Origin: Pomphorhynchus laevis
Taxonomy: Eukaryota; Acanthocephala; Palaeacanthocephala; Echinorhynchida; Pomphorhynchidae
Direction: 5' to 3'
Assembly: GCA_012934845.2 (NCBI GenBank)
Contig: WNNJ02001223.1
Span: forward strand, 84,424 to 148,423
Length of the DNA stretch: 64,000 nucleotides
Within the stretch, counting starts at the first letter, position 1; each line of letters opens with the position of its first letter. Of this stretch, positions 1 to 11,034 are shown one piece after another. The notes beneath the pieces are model-generated. The model was given only the letters and a program-made list of their open reading frames with translations. It ran no database searches and was not told where the DNA came from. The position numbers were made by a program, and so were the translations under genes.

Positions 1-1
1 C

Positions 2-1855
2 CAAAAACAGACCATCTCTCATGACCTAATTCGTTGGCGGATAGAGGAAGATACGTTGCTTAGAAGGAGGTTTCACTTTGATCCCATCAGAGTGGCTTTC
101 TTTCAGGCGGCTATCCAACTCTTCCCCAGAATTGGTAATGAGAATTTGACCGAATTTAATTCCTTCCTCTCCTCGCAAGCTACCGCGTTTCTTTCGACTA
201 CCTATAAAGGTCATATTTACAATCCCACTCCAACAAAACTCAAGGTTTTGGCTAAAATGCTAGGTCTTCCCAATGTCTCTGTTTCCGCCAGGCAGGCCAT
301 CTCGAATGAATACTGGAGCACTAGATATAGGTTCCAGCTGAGCAGGGATAAGGCGAACATCGCTCACCTTAACCCTTCTCAGTCTTCCTTCTGGAAGATA
401 TTCAAGAAGGAGAAGTTTGTCTGTTGGAAGGATAGAGCTTTGGGTTGGATTGGTAGTATAGGCCTTGATAATGTTTTGAAGGAGTCACTATCCCTACATA
501 ATTATGGAGCCACTCAATCTCCCCAACCAATCCCGCCTTGGGGTGACTTCAGAAGCAGGGACTTATCTGTTACAGATATCCTGAACTCCTGGGGGCCACT
601 TCCGGGCACCTCTAAATCTGTCGCTCCACTATCTTCTCGAGTCTGTCAGCTTTTGACAGCCGATCAAAGAAGAGAAGTGGCCGTCACAATGCTTTTAGCC
701 TCACCATCCGATGTAGCCGGCATCAATATTAGTCGTAGAATTTTCTTACCAAAGCATAGTCCGGTTTCATGTCCCAAAGATCTGCGTCCCATTTCGATTC
801 AAAACTCCCTCATCTCCATCTACGAAAAAGCGCTTGCGCGTAGAATCCGCGACCATTTAAGTAGGCGTAATTTGATCCCACCGAGTTTTCACGGGTTTGT
901 CAAGGGACGCTCGGTTCATTCAGCAATAGGTGAAGTGCATCAGTTTTGTAGGGATAATAGCCATCAACTAGCTGTGGCTGTTTTCCTTGACTTTTCTGCT
1001 GCATTTGACCGCATTTCCATTCCCTTTGTTATCTCCTCTCTCAGGTCACTCGGGTTGCCTGCGAGAATTGTTAACAGGGTGGAGATATTACTGTTTACCA
1101 AGAGGTTCTACTATGAAGACGACCCTGATGCGTGTCAGTTCTACCCTATTACAGGTGTGCCCCAAGGATCCCCACTTTCTCCTATCTTATTTCTTGCTGC
1201 CTCCATTGTACTATTCAAGAATTTTAAACGTGATCAACATCTAGTGGTATACGCTGATGATACCACGGCCCTGTTCTCTGGACGCAGGTGCAAAGATGTC
1301 GCTTCAGACATCAGCCGTTTCTTTTTAAGATTAACAGACCAGCTGACCCTATCCAATCTTATTTTAAATTCATCCAAATCGCAGGTAGTTGTCTTTCATG
1401 GCACCCCTGCGACAAAGAAAAAATTAAAGAGACTAGCACTCTCAGCTCTATCTTCTATATTGACTAATCAACCACTCCCTACCTTCACAAGTCGAGTAAA
1501 ATACCTGGGGTTCACTGTTACGGTGAACTGGTCGGCGAAAGCTGACCTGGATAGACTTAAACGTATCCTGAAGAAAGCTAGGTGGGCCCTGAAACGGGCT
1601 CAGCATCTGTCGTTGAATGGGAAAACCCAAGTGCGCCTCTGGGGTACTTGGGCTATCTCGGGATTAGTCTTCTTTTCGAGAGGACGTCCTCCAGAGCAAA
1701 GACTAAGGTTTCTCAAGCTCCTCATCTCGCGATTACCGCGCATAGTCCGCCTAGATTGGATTCTTCGGGGGGTGATAGACCCCGGGTGGTTCAGTCGAAG
1801 AGCGGCGTGTTGGATTAGCTGGAGGGCTCAGATCCCGCTGGACCTGAGGCCGTGA
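2..1855 (+). CDS. LINE family A reverse transcriptase, 5' end outside window
   Basis: Open reading frame with no stop from base 2 to the TGA at 1853-1855 (about 617 codons). It encodes the reverse transcriptase of a non-LTR retrotransposon, which copies element RNA at the nicked target. Seen: the palm motif FLDFSAAFD (about 990-1015), GVPQGSPLSPILF (about 1155-1190) and the catalytic VVYADDT (about 1246-1266), then the thumb and a Trp-rich C-terminus. No endonuclease is visible, so the 5' part lies left of the window. Two more copies of this family occur at 48150-48960 (- strand) and 53400-55125 (+). This copy has no frameshift, unlike those two. Clade (CR1/jockey group) is inferred from motif style only. 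Confidence 0.9.
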   Translation, partial: QKQTISHDLIRWRIEEDTLLRRRFHFDPIRVAFFQAAIQLFPRIGNENLTEFNSFLSSQATAFLSTTYKGHIYNPTPTKLKVLAKMLGLPNVSVSARQAISNEYWSTRYRFQLSRDKANIAHLNPSQSSFWKIFKKEKFVCWKDRALGWIGSIGLDNVLKESLSLHNYGATQSPQPIPPWGDFRSRDLSVTDILNSWGPLPGTSKSVAPLSSRVCQLLTADQRREVAVTMLLASPSDVAGINISRRIFLPKHSPVSCPKDLRPISIQNSLISIYEKALARRIRDHLSRRNLIPPSFHGFVKGRSVHSAIGEVHQFCRDNSHQLAVAVFLDFSAAFDRISIPFVISSLRSLGLPARIVNRVEILLFTKRFYYEDDPDACQFYPITGVPQGSPLSPILFLAASIVLFKNFKRDQHLVVYADDTTALFSGRRCKDVASDISRFFLRLTDQLTLSNLILNSSKSQVVVFHGTPATKKKLKRLALSALSSILTNQPLPTFTSRVKYLGFTVTVNWSAKADLDRLKRILKKARWALKRAQHLSLNGKTQVRLWGTWAISGLVFFSRGRPPEQRLRFLKLLISRLPRIVRLDWILRGVIDPGWFSRRAACWISWRAQIPLDLRP

Positions 1856-3972
1856 CATCATTATGAAGACTAAATGCTATTATGAGTTGTCTTATTTGAA
1901 CTGCATTTTTTTTTCTCTCTTTTCGTTATTTTTTAGTGGTTGTTAGTTATTTAAGAAATTCCTTATCTTATCTTATGAAATATCGGACATTAACGTTTTG
2001 TTGTATTAAATAAAAATACTTTTCTTTGTTTTAGAAAGATTTTATTTATAAAAGAAAGAAAAAAACGGAAATTTTCAAAAAAGTTGATAAGTTATATTGA
2101 AAGTTAAGCGAAAATATATATGATCAAAATGTGGCTGCGAGGATGGATATACTACAAAACTGTTAGCAAGAGCTTTGACAATAGCCTCTTTGTCAACTTA
2201 ATTACCGGATTTCGAACGAACACAATTAATCATAGCAGATAAGGTACAAACATGCCTAACAATTGCCCACAAACGTCCAGGTGACCTAATTAGTACTATG
2301 TCGACTAAAAAATATTTATTTACTTAAAGTAATCTACAAATTAGTTCAGCCTTGAAGTTATTTAATATTTAAGAATTGATTTAAAAAATAAAATTATAAT
2401 GCCTTATTTAATTTTATCGAATTGAGAAGCCATACCCAGCAAATGAAAATTACATTTATTTTCAATATCTCGACAGGGTAAAGCAGTCATCATCAGGGAT
2501 ATTTAATTGTAATCAGTTATTGATCAATAAGATAGCTGTATGGAATGTGCTGTCTTAATTGACAAATTACTAATTATTATTAAATATTCTGTATAAATAT
2601 TGAAAATAAATTCAATTTTAATTTGCCAAGTATGGCTTTTCAATTTAGCAAAATAAAAAAAACCAGCAGGTTTTTATTATTCCTATTATTTTTTTCTTTA
2701 TTCCAATTAAAGCCTTTAATTTTCAGAAAAGAATTTCACAATGCCAACACAAATAATTAAACAACAAATTGTATTAGCACAAAAGAATTGTATTCTAATA
2801 AATGTGAGGAGTCACTGACTATTTTTCGAGCATCTTTAGAGATTCTTAAAAACTGCTTACAGCTAAAAATTGGATTTTTAACTGAAAATCCAATTGAATT
2901 TTTAACTTATTTGTACTGTTCATTATTTATCGAATAATAAGCCATTATTTTTAACTATTTTAGTTTATTTTCCTTAAAGAAAATCAACGATTTGTTAATC
3001 AATTTTTTTAAAATAAAATTTTAATATTTTTTGAATAAAATTATATTGTATAAAATAACAGAAGTAAAATTAGAATTATAGATAAAATAAAATTATAATT
3101 GTTAAGTAGATGATGTCTGCCATTTTGTATTTCATCTATGTTTAATTTAATAATTTCATCGTACTCTTTAGGTTATTCTGTATAATTAAATGTATTAAAT
3201 GCTTTATAGAACATTATTTTTAATAAAAAGGTGAAGTTTTATTATTATATATTCAAGAGAAAGCGCAAAAGCTGTCTAGTTCGATTACATTAGTATAAAT
3301 AAATATATAAATATATATACAATTATTCGAATCAATTTAACTCTTGGGTAATTCTTTATAATAGCTGAGCTTTGAAACGAGTGTCAAAGTGAGTATCAAA
3401 TAGCAATTGCGTTAGCAGATAAGTGCACATATGCCACGATTTCTTGGCTTCAGGCTCACGGTCTTGGTAGAGTGATCTATGTGATTATTTTAATAAATTC
3501 AATTGATAGCGGTTTTGCTTAGGTCATTATTTACTCAAAAGGATAATCTTGATGTTCTGTAAAAGTTTTTCGTGTATCAAGATATCGAAGAAATACAGTT
3601 TTCTTTTTAACAATCAAATGCTCTCAACTTTTATGCCAATTATGAAAACCACAAAGATTGACACGAATACTCCGCAATACTTCTCGGGGTATTCGATACT
3701 CCGCGATTTATCTCCATAAGAAATGTTGAAGTTGAGAGAAGCAAATAGTGAATTACGAAGTCGTCTATCTAAAGGTGAACTAATCATTGTATACGAAATT
3801 TTCGGGTTGTCAGGTGGCGCCCAGTTGTTCGTTGGAACTTAGTGACTTCCTTGATTGTCGGCAATTCACCCAGGGCTTAAGTTAAAACTATCACAGTTGA
3901 GAAAGTAGTTAATATACCAATTTACCGCAGCCATCGTGCAATAATGTTCGTAGAAATATATCATTAGGGTGT
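1856..3972. other. LINE A 3' UTR then AT-rich DNA without recognised gene
   Basis: After the LINE A stop a short 3' UTR with T-rich runs extends to about 2000. Its first bases (TGAAGACT) recur after the stop of the copy at 53.4-55.1 kb. The rest is AT-rich. I see no long ORF, only scattered small inverted repeats such as the 12-bp arms around 2870-2905. Confidence 0.6.
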
Positions 3973-4073
3973 TGTAGTGATTTTCTAAATCTAACTATGC
4001 TTTGTTCTTACAATTGTTTTGCTTTCAGATGTATGATAAAACTATTTAACTTCTGTCGTTTTCCCTCAGTTCA
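3973..4073 (+). repeat. 5' LTR of Gypsy element
   Basis: 101-bp repeat with TG...CA termini, matching 6490-6590 except at three positions (two A/G, one C/A). It is unusually short for a Gypsy LTR. Confidence 0.75.
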
Positions 4074-4085
4074 ATTTATCATACA

Positions 4086-4590
4086 TTGTACGAAATGGAC
4101 AAGCTGCTCAAACCATCAGTTTTGGACCTCACGCCTTATCACAACGACTCATCAACAGTATGGCATCACTGGTGGAAACAATTTGAGTCTTTTGTCTGTT
4201 CGATCGACTCAGTGACCAAAGAGCAGAAGTTCAACCTTTTAATCAATCACGTTTCTGCATCTGTCTACAATCTCTTTAATGATAGCGCGTCATATACAAA
4301 TGCAATAGCTAATCTTGCTTCTATATTTGTGAAAGACAGGGTAGATATATATGTCCGCCATCGTCTACATAGCCTACGACAAGAATTCACACAATCGATT
4401 GATCAATTATAAGGTCACTGGAAGCTTTGGCTAAACAGATCAATTATAAGGCCTTAACGAAGGATCAATATAGAGATATCTTCTTACGAGATGCTTCTGT
4501 CGCTGGAATCTGTTCGGTCACAATCCGAGAAAGCTTACTGGAAAATCCGTCGTTAGATAAAACCGAAACCCACAGACTAGCTTAATTGTT
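4086..4590 (+). pseudogene. Gypsy gag remnant
   Basis: The first frame (to 4412) reads as a capsid-like gag with the typical opening MDKLLKP and a W..W..F pattern. After a frameshift near 4400 the similarity continues (motif ALAKQINYKAL, then QYRDIFLRDA) to about 4590. The match to the invertebrate Gypsy gag family is from memory of that family. It is broken and non-functional as it stands. Confidence 0.7.
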
Positions 4591-4646
4591 AGAATCAGCA
4601 CACAACACTGACTAATTCCGTATCGCCTGAGAATTGCTGCGCCAAT

Positions 4647-5243
4647 ATGCGAATAGCTAAAATGTGTTATTTCTGTGGTGGATCCAGTCAAATACGCTCA
4701 TTCTGTCCTGCTCGAAATGTACGTTGTCATAAGTATGACAAGCCAGATCATTTTGCAAAAGTATACAAGGCCAAACATTCGTATTCCTCGGCGGTAGTCG
4801 CAGCGACTATTTCGGCAAATTCAAATCAACATAATAATTTTAAATGGCCAGTCAAACCGTTTGTCATTCTAAACGGGCAAATAATAGTGGCATTACTTAA
4901 TACAGAAAGTGCTTTTAATATCATCAAACGCTGCGTTGCTGAACGATGTGAATTGAAATTACAGCCCGCCAGAATGAATGTCCGTATGGCCTCGTCCCCA
5001 TTTGCTTGTCAAATTAAGTTCTCGACGATCGCGGATTTGACAATGAATGGAAGTGTTTATTGCGACAAAATTCTTAGTTTTATCGAACCTAGTCACGGAC
5101 GTGATATTATGATTACCATTCTTCAAACAGCATTCTGCCGTTACAATACGTTTGTATGGAAACAAAAGTCCTATGATCGTGGCATCCGCTGTTCCTTGTA
5201 TGAAAATCGAATCCCTCCCTTTATTCGACTATTTGTCGGATAA
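4647..5243 (+). pseudogene. Gypsy zinc-knuckle and aspartic protease remnant
   Basis: The N-terminal 40 residues carry clustered Cys (CYFCGG, CPARNVRCHK) like a degenerate zinc knuckle. They are followed by a retropepsin-like region in which the catalytic DTGS-type motif reads NTES, so the catalytic Asp is replaced. This frame follows gag at the expected spacing. Confidence 0.6.
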
Positions 5244-5302
5244 CGTAAAAGCTATCGCAGTTTAGAATTTGTTTTCTTGGTTATCAAATTGACAAAGGTA
5301 AA

Positions 5303-5644
5303 ATGTTACCTGATCCCGGACGTATAAAACCGATATCCGATATGCCTAAACCATCTAGCACTATAGAACTTAAAGTAGTAATGGGCATATTCTCCCATTA
5401 TTCTCGTTGGATCCGAAACTTCTCTGAAATCGATCATCCCCTCGCAATTGTACAATCATTCCCTTTGTCAAATGAAGCGAAGTCCGCTTTATCCGTCTTT
5501 AAAACTGAACTTATCAAATCAACTTTGACTAAGATCGATTTCTCGTTGCTATTCACTCTCGAAACCGATGCATCCGAATTTGCGATTGAAGCTACCTTAA
5601 GCCAGAAATCTAAACATGTACAAATCGCTATCGATACCTACTGA
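5303..5644 (+). pseudogene. Gypsy RT thumb / RNase H remnant
   Basis: It contains the conserved post-palm segment (MGIFSHYSRWIRNFS, then HPL) and the start of RNase H (TLETDASEFAI). The RT palm between protease and this point is missing, which accounts for part of the shortening. Confidence 0.7.
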
Positions 5645-6097
5645 CAGTCGTTGACGAATATAGCCGTTTTCCTTTCGGATTTTTATGTGCCGACACCGGA
5701 TCCTCAACGTTAATAAATTGTTTGGAACAAATTTTCGCAATCTTCGGAGTGGCAGAGAGTGTTTATACAGATCGAGCGACCTCGTACACGTTCACATAAT
5801 TTCGAAATTATTTGCTCAAACTAGGAGTTACACTAACACTCAACTCCTTATCATTCAAATTCAAATGGGCAGGTCGAAAGGTATAACGGTATGATATGGA
5901 AATCTATACTCTTACGTTTGGATGGACTTGGCTTATCTGTTGAACAGCTGCAAACAAAATTGGCTGAATCATTACATGCTATCCGATCACTATTGTGTAC
6001 GGCAACCAATCAATCGTCTCATGAACACATGTTCAACTACCAGCTTAGATCAGGCAGTGGAGTAAGCCTAGCTTTCTTGGTTGACCGATCCCGGTGA
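5644..6097 (+). pseudogene. Gypsy integrase core remnant in several frames
   Basis: One frame reads TVVDEYSRFPFGF, typical of the first integrase Asp region. It is followed by a degraded segment around the second Asp (SVYTDRATSY). The region then shifts frame repeatedly to 6097. Confidence 0.55.
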
Positions 6098-6488
6098 CGT
6101 TCTACTTAAAAGATTCGATCGAACCAGCAGTAATGAACCTCCCGTCAACCAAGCTAAACTCGTTTACGCTAATCCTTACTATGCATTAATTCGCAATCAA
6201 AACGGAAGTGAGAGCATAGTATCAATCCAGCATTTAGCTCGGCCACCTTCGGAGATTTTGGATTCTAATCCTCCTTCCGGAATAAACTCTCACAGACGTC
6301 CTGAAAATGATATTAATAATAATGTTGGTCAATCTATTTACTGTGAAGGAAACGATTCACCCGTACAAAGCGAACGACGATCCCCTTCCCCTGAACTCGA
6401 ACAAACAGCTTCACCTGAACTTGAATTAAGAAGTTCGAGTAGATGTCGAAAAAAACCGCAATATCTTCATGAATACGAGATGGGGTGA
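6081..6488 (+). pseudogene. Gypsy integrase C-terminal tail
   Basis: 135-codon frame with a GDVLLKRFDRTS segment typical of the C-terminal (GPF/Y-like) integrase tail. It is followed by a Ser/Pro/Glu-rich low-complexity end that stops two bases before the 3' LTR. Confidence 0.6.
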
Positions 6489-6489
6489 A

Positions 6490-6590
6490 TGTGGTGATTT
6501 TCTAAATCTAACTATGATTTGTTCTTACAATTGTTTTGCTTTCAGATGTATGATAAAGCTATTTAACTTCTGTCGTTTTCCCTCAGTTCA
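6490..6590 (+). repeat. 3' LTR of Gypsy element
   Basis: Second copy of the 101-bp LTR (TG...CA), about 97 percent identical to 3973-4073. It contains no AATAAA polyadenylation signal that I can see. Confidence 0.75.
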
Positions 6591-6734
6591 GGCTTTAATC
6601 TCATTCAGTAGCATATATTGTAATACTTAAAAGTACTCTCAATGCAAAGCCACGCCCTATTTGTCAGTCGGTTGTCTGATCTTCGCAGTTTGATTGCGCA
6701 AATAGTAGAATAAACGTATTATTTACTGTCGCAC

Positions 6735-7220
6735 ACATACGATGTATTCTGTGCTACTGAATCGTGGATCCATTAATATATTGTTGATATTGCTGTTGAT
6801 ATTTCTGGTTATCGCCTACTTCGAAGCGATAGAAAGTCAGGTAAACGTGGTGAAGGGTTTACCGCTTATGTTCGAGATAATATTTTGATTTTTGACGTTT
6901 CTAATGTATGTGACCCAAATGATTCATTTAAAAGTATCAACTTCCATATCAAATATGAATATATTGATATTAATTTTTGTGTTGTATATCGTTATCCATC
7001 CATAATTATAGATTGTGATCTAAAATCCAATTTACAATCAGTATGCCTCTGTTCACATTTTATTATCTTAGGAGATTTTAATCTCCCACGTTCTAATTGG
7101 GCAGAGTCTATTTTATAATGGAAGCACTGCAGAAACATAAATTTCTAAATTCCTTTCTGATGAGCTTCCGCTATTCCAACACGTTCAACAGCCGACTTGT
7201 TTCTCATCGAGAGTAGGTTC
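6735..7220 (+). pseudogene. LINE family X endonuclease, N-terminal half
   Basis: Degraded APE-type endonuclease of a CR1-like LINE. Motifs seen across frames: ATESWI near 6750, a YRLLRSDR segment at 6810, VVYRYPS (about 6985), ILGDFNLPRSNW (about 7070) and LFQHVQQPT (about 7170). The gene is interrupted at about 7224 by the end of LINE B on the opposite strand and seems to resume at about 11035. Confidence 0.65.
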
Positions 7221-7242
7221 TGCGCTTAAAAAAGATTTATTT

Positions 7243-7823
7243 TTACGTGGCAAATGCTGGCTGGCGCACGCTTACATGACCACAACTACAAAAAAAACAA
7301 GAATCTAAATCATGTGTCGAGGAGGTGGGTTTGGAGGCGGCATTTGAATGCAATAAAAAAGGGAGCGCGGCGGACGTCGAGTGGCAGTTGATTTCAGGTG
7401 AGTGGGGCGGCGACGAGGAAGGATCAGAGACCGTAATGTTAGAGTAATTGGGAACGTAGAGTAAGAGGAAATTGCGGGAACGCAATGATAGAGAGGTGGG
7501 ACGAGTGACGTCTAAGAAAGGAAGGTTGATGAATGATTGGGAGCCGACAGCGATGAGTCGAAAAGTTACGAGAAGGTGAAGTTGTATGGGGTTGTGGATG
7601 GTGGGCCAGGAGAGTTGGACAAGATATGTGGATGTGTGGTCAAAGCGACGGAGACGTCGAAGCATTCGAACGGCGGAGTTGATGATTCGTTGTAGGGGTA
7701 GGATGATGGATTTAATAGAATTGGCGAAAAGGCTAAGGCAGTAATCGATTTTGGGGAAACGAATCGATGAAAGAATATACAAAGGAACGAAAGTCGATAA
7801 GAGGCGAATACGGTGGATGTCAC
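7243..7823 (-). pseudogene. LINE B RT C-terminal region
   Basis: Frames contain the thumb-like motif RFPKIDYCLSLFANS, RRLRRFDHTS and SLSLRSRN. The same region recurs in the copies at 12325-12684 and 47382-47700. There is at least one frameshift. Confidence 0.7.
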
Positions 7824-8132
7824 GGAGAATTAAGTTAGACGAGCGAACCTCGTAAGGAACAAAGGTTCAAGGGAAAGGTTATCATCGAAATGGAAGCCTA
7901 AGAAAGTGAGATTGTGGACTATGGGGATGATTGATGAGGCAAAAGATACAGGGGGAGGAGATATGTTAGGTTGACGGGGTAGGATCCACATTATTTTGGA
8001 CTTGTCCGGGTTTAGAACGAGACGACGATGAGTGAGACGTTTGTAGATAGAAGAAAGACAGTTAGTGGCAGAAATTGCGATATCGTGTATGCGATGTGCG
8101 GGTGCATGAGCACTTTTTAGGATGTCATCGGC

Positions 8133-8929
8133 CTATTTCATGACGTTTAAGGAGTAAGGTTTGATAAACGGAGCGAGATCGGCAAGTAGAAGAGAGAAAA
8201 ACAGGGTACCTAGGACTGAACCTTGTGCGATCGAGCAGAAAATAGGGATGTGAGGAGAGGATGATGAATTTGAACATACTCGAAAAGAACGGTCGGATAG
8301 AAATGAGGTAAACCATGCTACGGAGTAGGAAGAAAAGCCGTAATCATAACGAAGGCGAGAAAAGAGGATGGAGTAGTCGACGATGTCGAAGGCGGAGGAG
8401 AGGTAGAGGGTTATGATAACACTATATAGAACCTTGTCACGAGAAATGAGTAGGTCGTTGTAAATTTTCATGCAGGCAATTTCTGTTGAGTGATTAGAGC
8501 GGTAAGCATATTGGAAATGAGGGTACAGATTAGATGAAGAGAGATAAACGTTGATCTGTATTAAGATAAGGCACTCTAAGAGCTTGGAAAGAGTAAGAAG
8601 GAGTGAAATAAGGCGATAGCTAGAAGGGAGGGGTCGAGCGATTGTTTTTTAAGGAGTGGACGAACAATGGCGGATGTTCAGTGTGAAGGAAAGATACGAC
8701 TGCGGATGGACGAGTTTAACAAGGTGGTGAGGAAAGGGGATATCGATGTGCATAAGGAGTTAAGTATGGGGGTAGGCAGGGTATCGGCAGGTGAGGTTTT
8801 GTTGGGCAAGGACATGAGGACAGATGATACTTCGGCAGGTGATACAGGAATAAGATGAAAGAGTTCCGGGAGGATGAGGTGAGGCGAGTAGCAGTGAGAT
8901 GGAATTGAGACGGGGTTGTGAGAGAGCAA
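8133..8929 (-). pseudogene. LINE B RT palm region
   Basis: Contains YSVAWFTSFLSDRSF, a G-S-V-L-G-T motif B (AQGSVLGTLF) and YADD just past the first frame's end (at about 8115-8130). It runs LYLSSAFDIVDYSI for motif A, where the usual catalytic Asp is lost to Ser. The upstream frame has the conserved NKTSPADTLPT segment. Confidence 0.7.
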
Positions 8930-9054
8930 CGTGGATACTTTGGTCTGAAGAAATGACGAATAATCATGAGGTTGATGTTACAAGACGAAGAGGAGCGAGA
9001 ATGATTGAGTTGAAGTGATGCCAGAGAGACTTAGAGTTTTATGAAGTGTTTATT

Positions 9055-10157
9055 TTATGCTGCCAGAAAGAGTTGCATTTGGTACGTAGTAAGTGGAGAT
9101 GAGACCGGCGAAGACAAGATAGGAATCACGGAGAGACGGAGTGGGCGAGCGGATATCACGTCAGAGAGATCAATGATATACTTGAAAAGCATGACGAAGT
9201 CGACGCTTTGAGAGTAGGCATTTGATGTCAAACCATGGGGCACGGTGCAAGTGACGTTAATGGTGAACCTTGAAGGGCAAGAGAAGATCGAGAGTGGATG
9301 TGAGTTCAGAGTTGAAAAGAAATGCAAAATCGTTAGGAGAGGATGATGTTAATCTTGACCTCCCCCTTCTTCGCTCTGTACAGAGCGAAGAAGGGGGAGG
9401 TCAAGATATCTCCAAGGGCGACGTATGATGGTAGGTGTGTAAAGCGGGTTGTGGTTGGAAGTGAGATCAAGGGTGACGAGAAAGGGATCGGATATACCAG
9501 GATCGGAGATGGAAAGTGAGGTTTAGACAGCAAAACGATCGGAGACACCAAGGATGTGTGTGGGCAGTGGAGATGAGTTTGTAATTGTAGCTGGATAGAA
9601 TCGTTCTGTGGATAGAATTGTAGCCGGATGGAATCGTTCAAAGATTGGCGGTCGAGGCGGATGTTGAAGCCACCAAGAACGAGTGAAGGGATGGAGGACA
9701 AAGAACAATGGGAAAGGGGGTCAGCGAGTTCGGTAAAAAATAAGGAGCTTGGAGCTGATGAACCAGGACGATATACAATGGCGAGATCCAAAGTTATCAG
9801 GCTAGAAGAACGACAAGTGAGCAACTCAAAAGAGCAAGGACTGAAAGCTGGAGTGATTTTGTGAAGAGATGCGGGGTGACTGGCGAATGCGACAATGCCG
9901 CAATGATTAGAGAATTTTGAAGGGAGTGAGCTGATGGGGCGGTCGAATTCGACTAGTGAGCAACTGACAGAGAGCAGACGACGTATGGAGAGGTCGTCAG
10001 AATCTGAGTGCCAGGATTCGGTGAAGCAGAAGAGATTGATGGATTGCTTGGTGAATAGGTTGATGATAAGATCGGATTTAAGGAGAATAGATCTAGTGTT
10101 GAGAAGGCCAAGGCGGAAACCGTGTGTGGTGATGAAAGGGGCTAGCGTAGCTGACAC
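9055..10157 (-). pseudogene. LINE B APE-like endonuclease
   Basis: 274-codon main frame opening GLLNTRSI, with CFTESWHSDSDD, AIVYRPG and VLGGFNI in the order of APE-type LINE endonucleases. The later SDH region lies downstream in other frames. A 56-bp perfect palindrome (9352-9407) interrupts its 3' part. Confidence 0.7.
9352..9407. repeat. 56-bp perfect palindrome
   Basis: Every base from 9352 to 9379 pairs with its partner from 9380 to 9407, with no loop. The arms are C-rich/G-rich, unlike the surrounding sequence. See findings. Confidence 0.95.
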
Positions 10158-10411
10158 ATAGGGCAGATGGAGCGCTATCGAATTTTAGAGCGGGTGTAAA
10201 CAACTTGAAAATTTTCGTCGATGTTTCGGATGGAGAGGTATGTTTCGCTGTTTTCCTCGCTACGTCGTTTTTCGATGCGGGCAGAAGAGATTTGAGCGAT
10301 TTCGGAAGGGGTGCGATCAGTGAAAATTCGATTCGTTGACGAGAGCATGAGTTTAAATCGTTGAGAGAGGACAAAGGACGCGTGAGAGCGATGCTTGAAA
10401 ACAATTTTCAT
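10093..10411 (-). pseudogene. LINE B ORF1 C-terminal remnant
   Basis: Two overlapping frames. One reads IFTDRTPSEIAQ, then KRRSEEN and YLSIRN, resembling the C-terminal domain of LINE ORF1 RNA-binding proteins. It ends just before the endonuclease frame, as in a two-ORF LINE. The family match is from memory. Confidence 0.45.
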
Positions 10412-11034
10412 GAGAGGGGCGGATAAGGATTAGATTGAGAAGATTTGTTTAGGCGGATGAATGGACAGGAGAGGGCGTTGAAAAATGATGGTTTATTCAC
10501 AGGAACAAGAACGGGATGATGAATTTGAAGGCGAAAACATCGTAGTCGAGACGTGCTTGTGGAGATAAGGAGATGGAAGGAGCGATATTAGTGACGATTA
10601 CTCAACGATCGTGGGAAAGAAAGCGTTTTCGTAAAGGAGGACGAGTGGCGTGAGTAGGTGAGATCACGATAAGAGAGCTGGCAGTTGAGGATATGGAGGG
10701 AGTAGGTTTGACAACTGGATACATTCAAGATAATGATAATAAAGAGGGTATCAAGCGATGTGAGGAAAGGCTATGAGTGGAAGGATCGTGGAGGTTGGTG
10801 GAGGTGATTTTGATTGATGGATGCAGATTTTTGAGAAACGAGACAGGAGGAACGAGGGGTGTCGTGAAGTGAAGATGACATGATATGGGAAGTGCATATG
10901 GTGACATTGTCGTTGGGTGGAGAAAAGACATTGGAAATGACGGTGGTAGTTTGAGTGGACGAGTTAGATGTTGATATGTGCTTATGTGAGAGTTTGCGGC
11001 TTAATTTGTTTGCACAAAATCCACGTAGAAAGTC

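Larger units (their letters stand above)
3973..6590 (+). mobile_element. Internally deleted Ty3/Gypsy LTR retrotransposon
   Basis: Two 101-bp direct repeats starting TG and ending CA flank a 2.4-kb body with the Gypsy order gag, CCHC, protease, RT/RNase H and integrase. Every domain is partial and frameshifted. The LTRs differ at only three of 101 positions. The five bases outside the two LTRs (GGTGT and GGCTT) do not match, so no target duplication is visible. A purine-rich stretch ending GAGATGGGGTGAA before the 3' LTR is a plausible polypurine tract. The body is about half the usual Gypsy length. It is probably a non-autonomous copy. Confidence 0.8.
7224..10980 (-). mobile_element. LINE family B, nearly full length but decayed
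   Basis: Reading on the - strand: an ORF1-like region (about 10980-10100), endonuclease (about 10157-9055), reverse transcriptase (about 8930-7830) and C-terminal region (7823-7243), ending in a short A/T-rich tail at 7224. Frameshifts and stops break every part. The same 3' terminus (sense TTGCCACGT then A-rich) is found at 12246 (-) and near 47705 (+), which fixes the 3' end. It is inserted into the older LINE X. The 5' boundary is approximate. Confidence 0.75.

Noticed and set aside
3815-3832. TGGCGCCC resembling an LTR-element primer binding site
   Set aside because: It lies 150 bp outside the 5' LTR of the only element nearby and no LTR end is visible before it.
7150-7175. CTGATGAGCTTCCGC as a hammerhead core
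   Set aside because: No GAAA strand or stem II partner nearby; it is part of the LINE X endonuclease coding sequence.
7243-10404. Short + strand open frames at 8667-8858, 9628-9864 and 9934-10161
   Set aside because: Shadows of the GC-richer LINE B coding strand on the opposite side.
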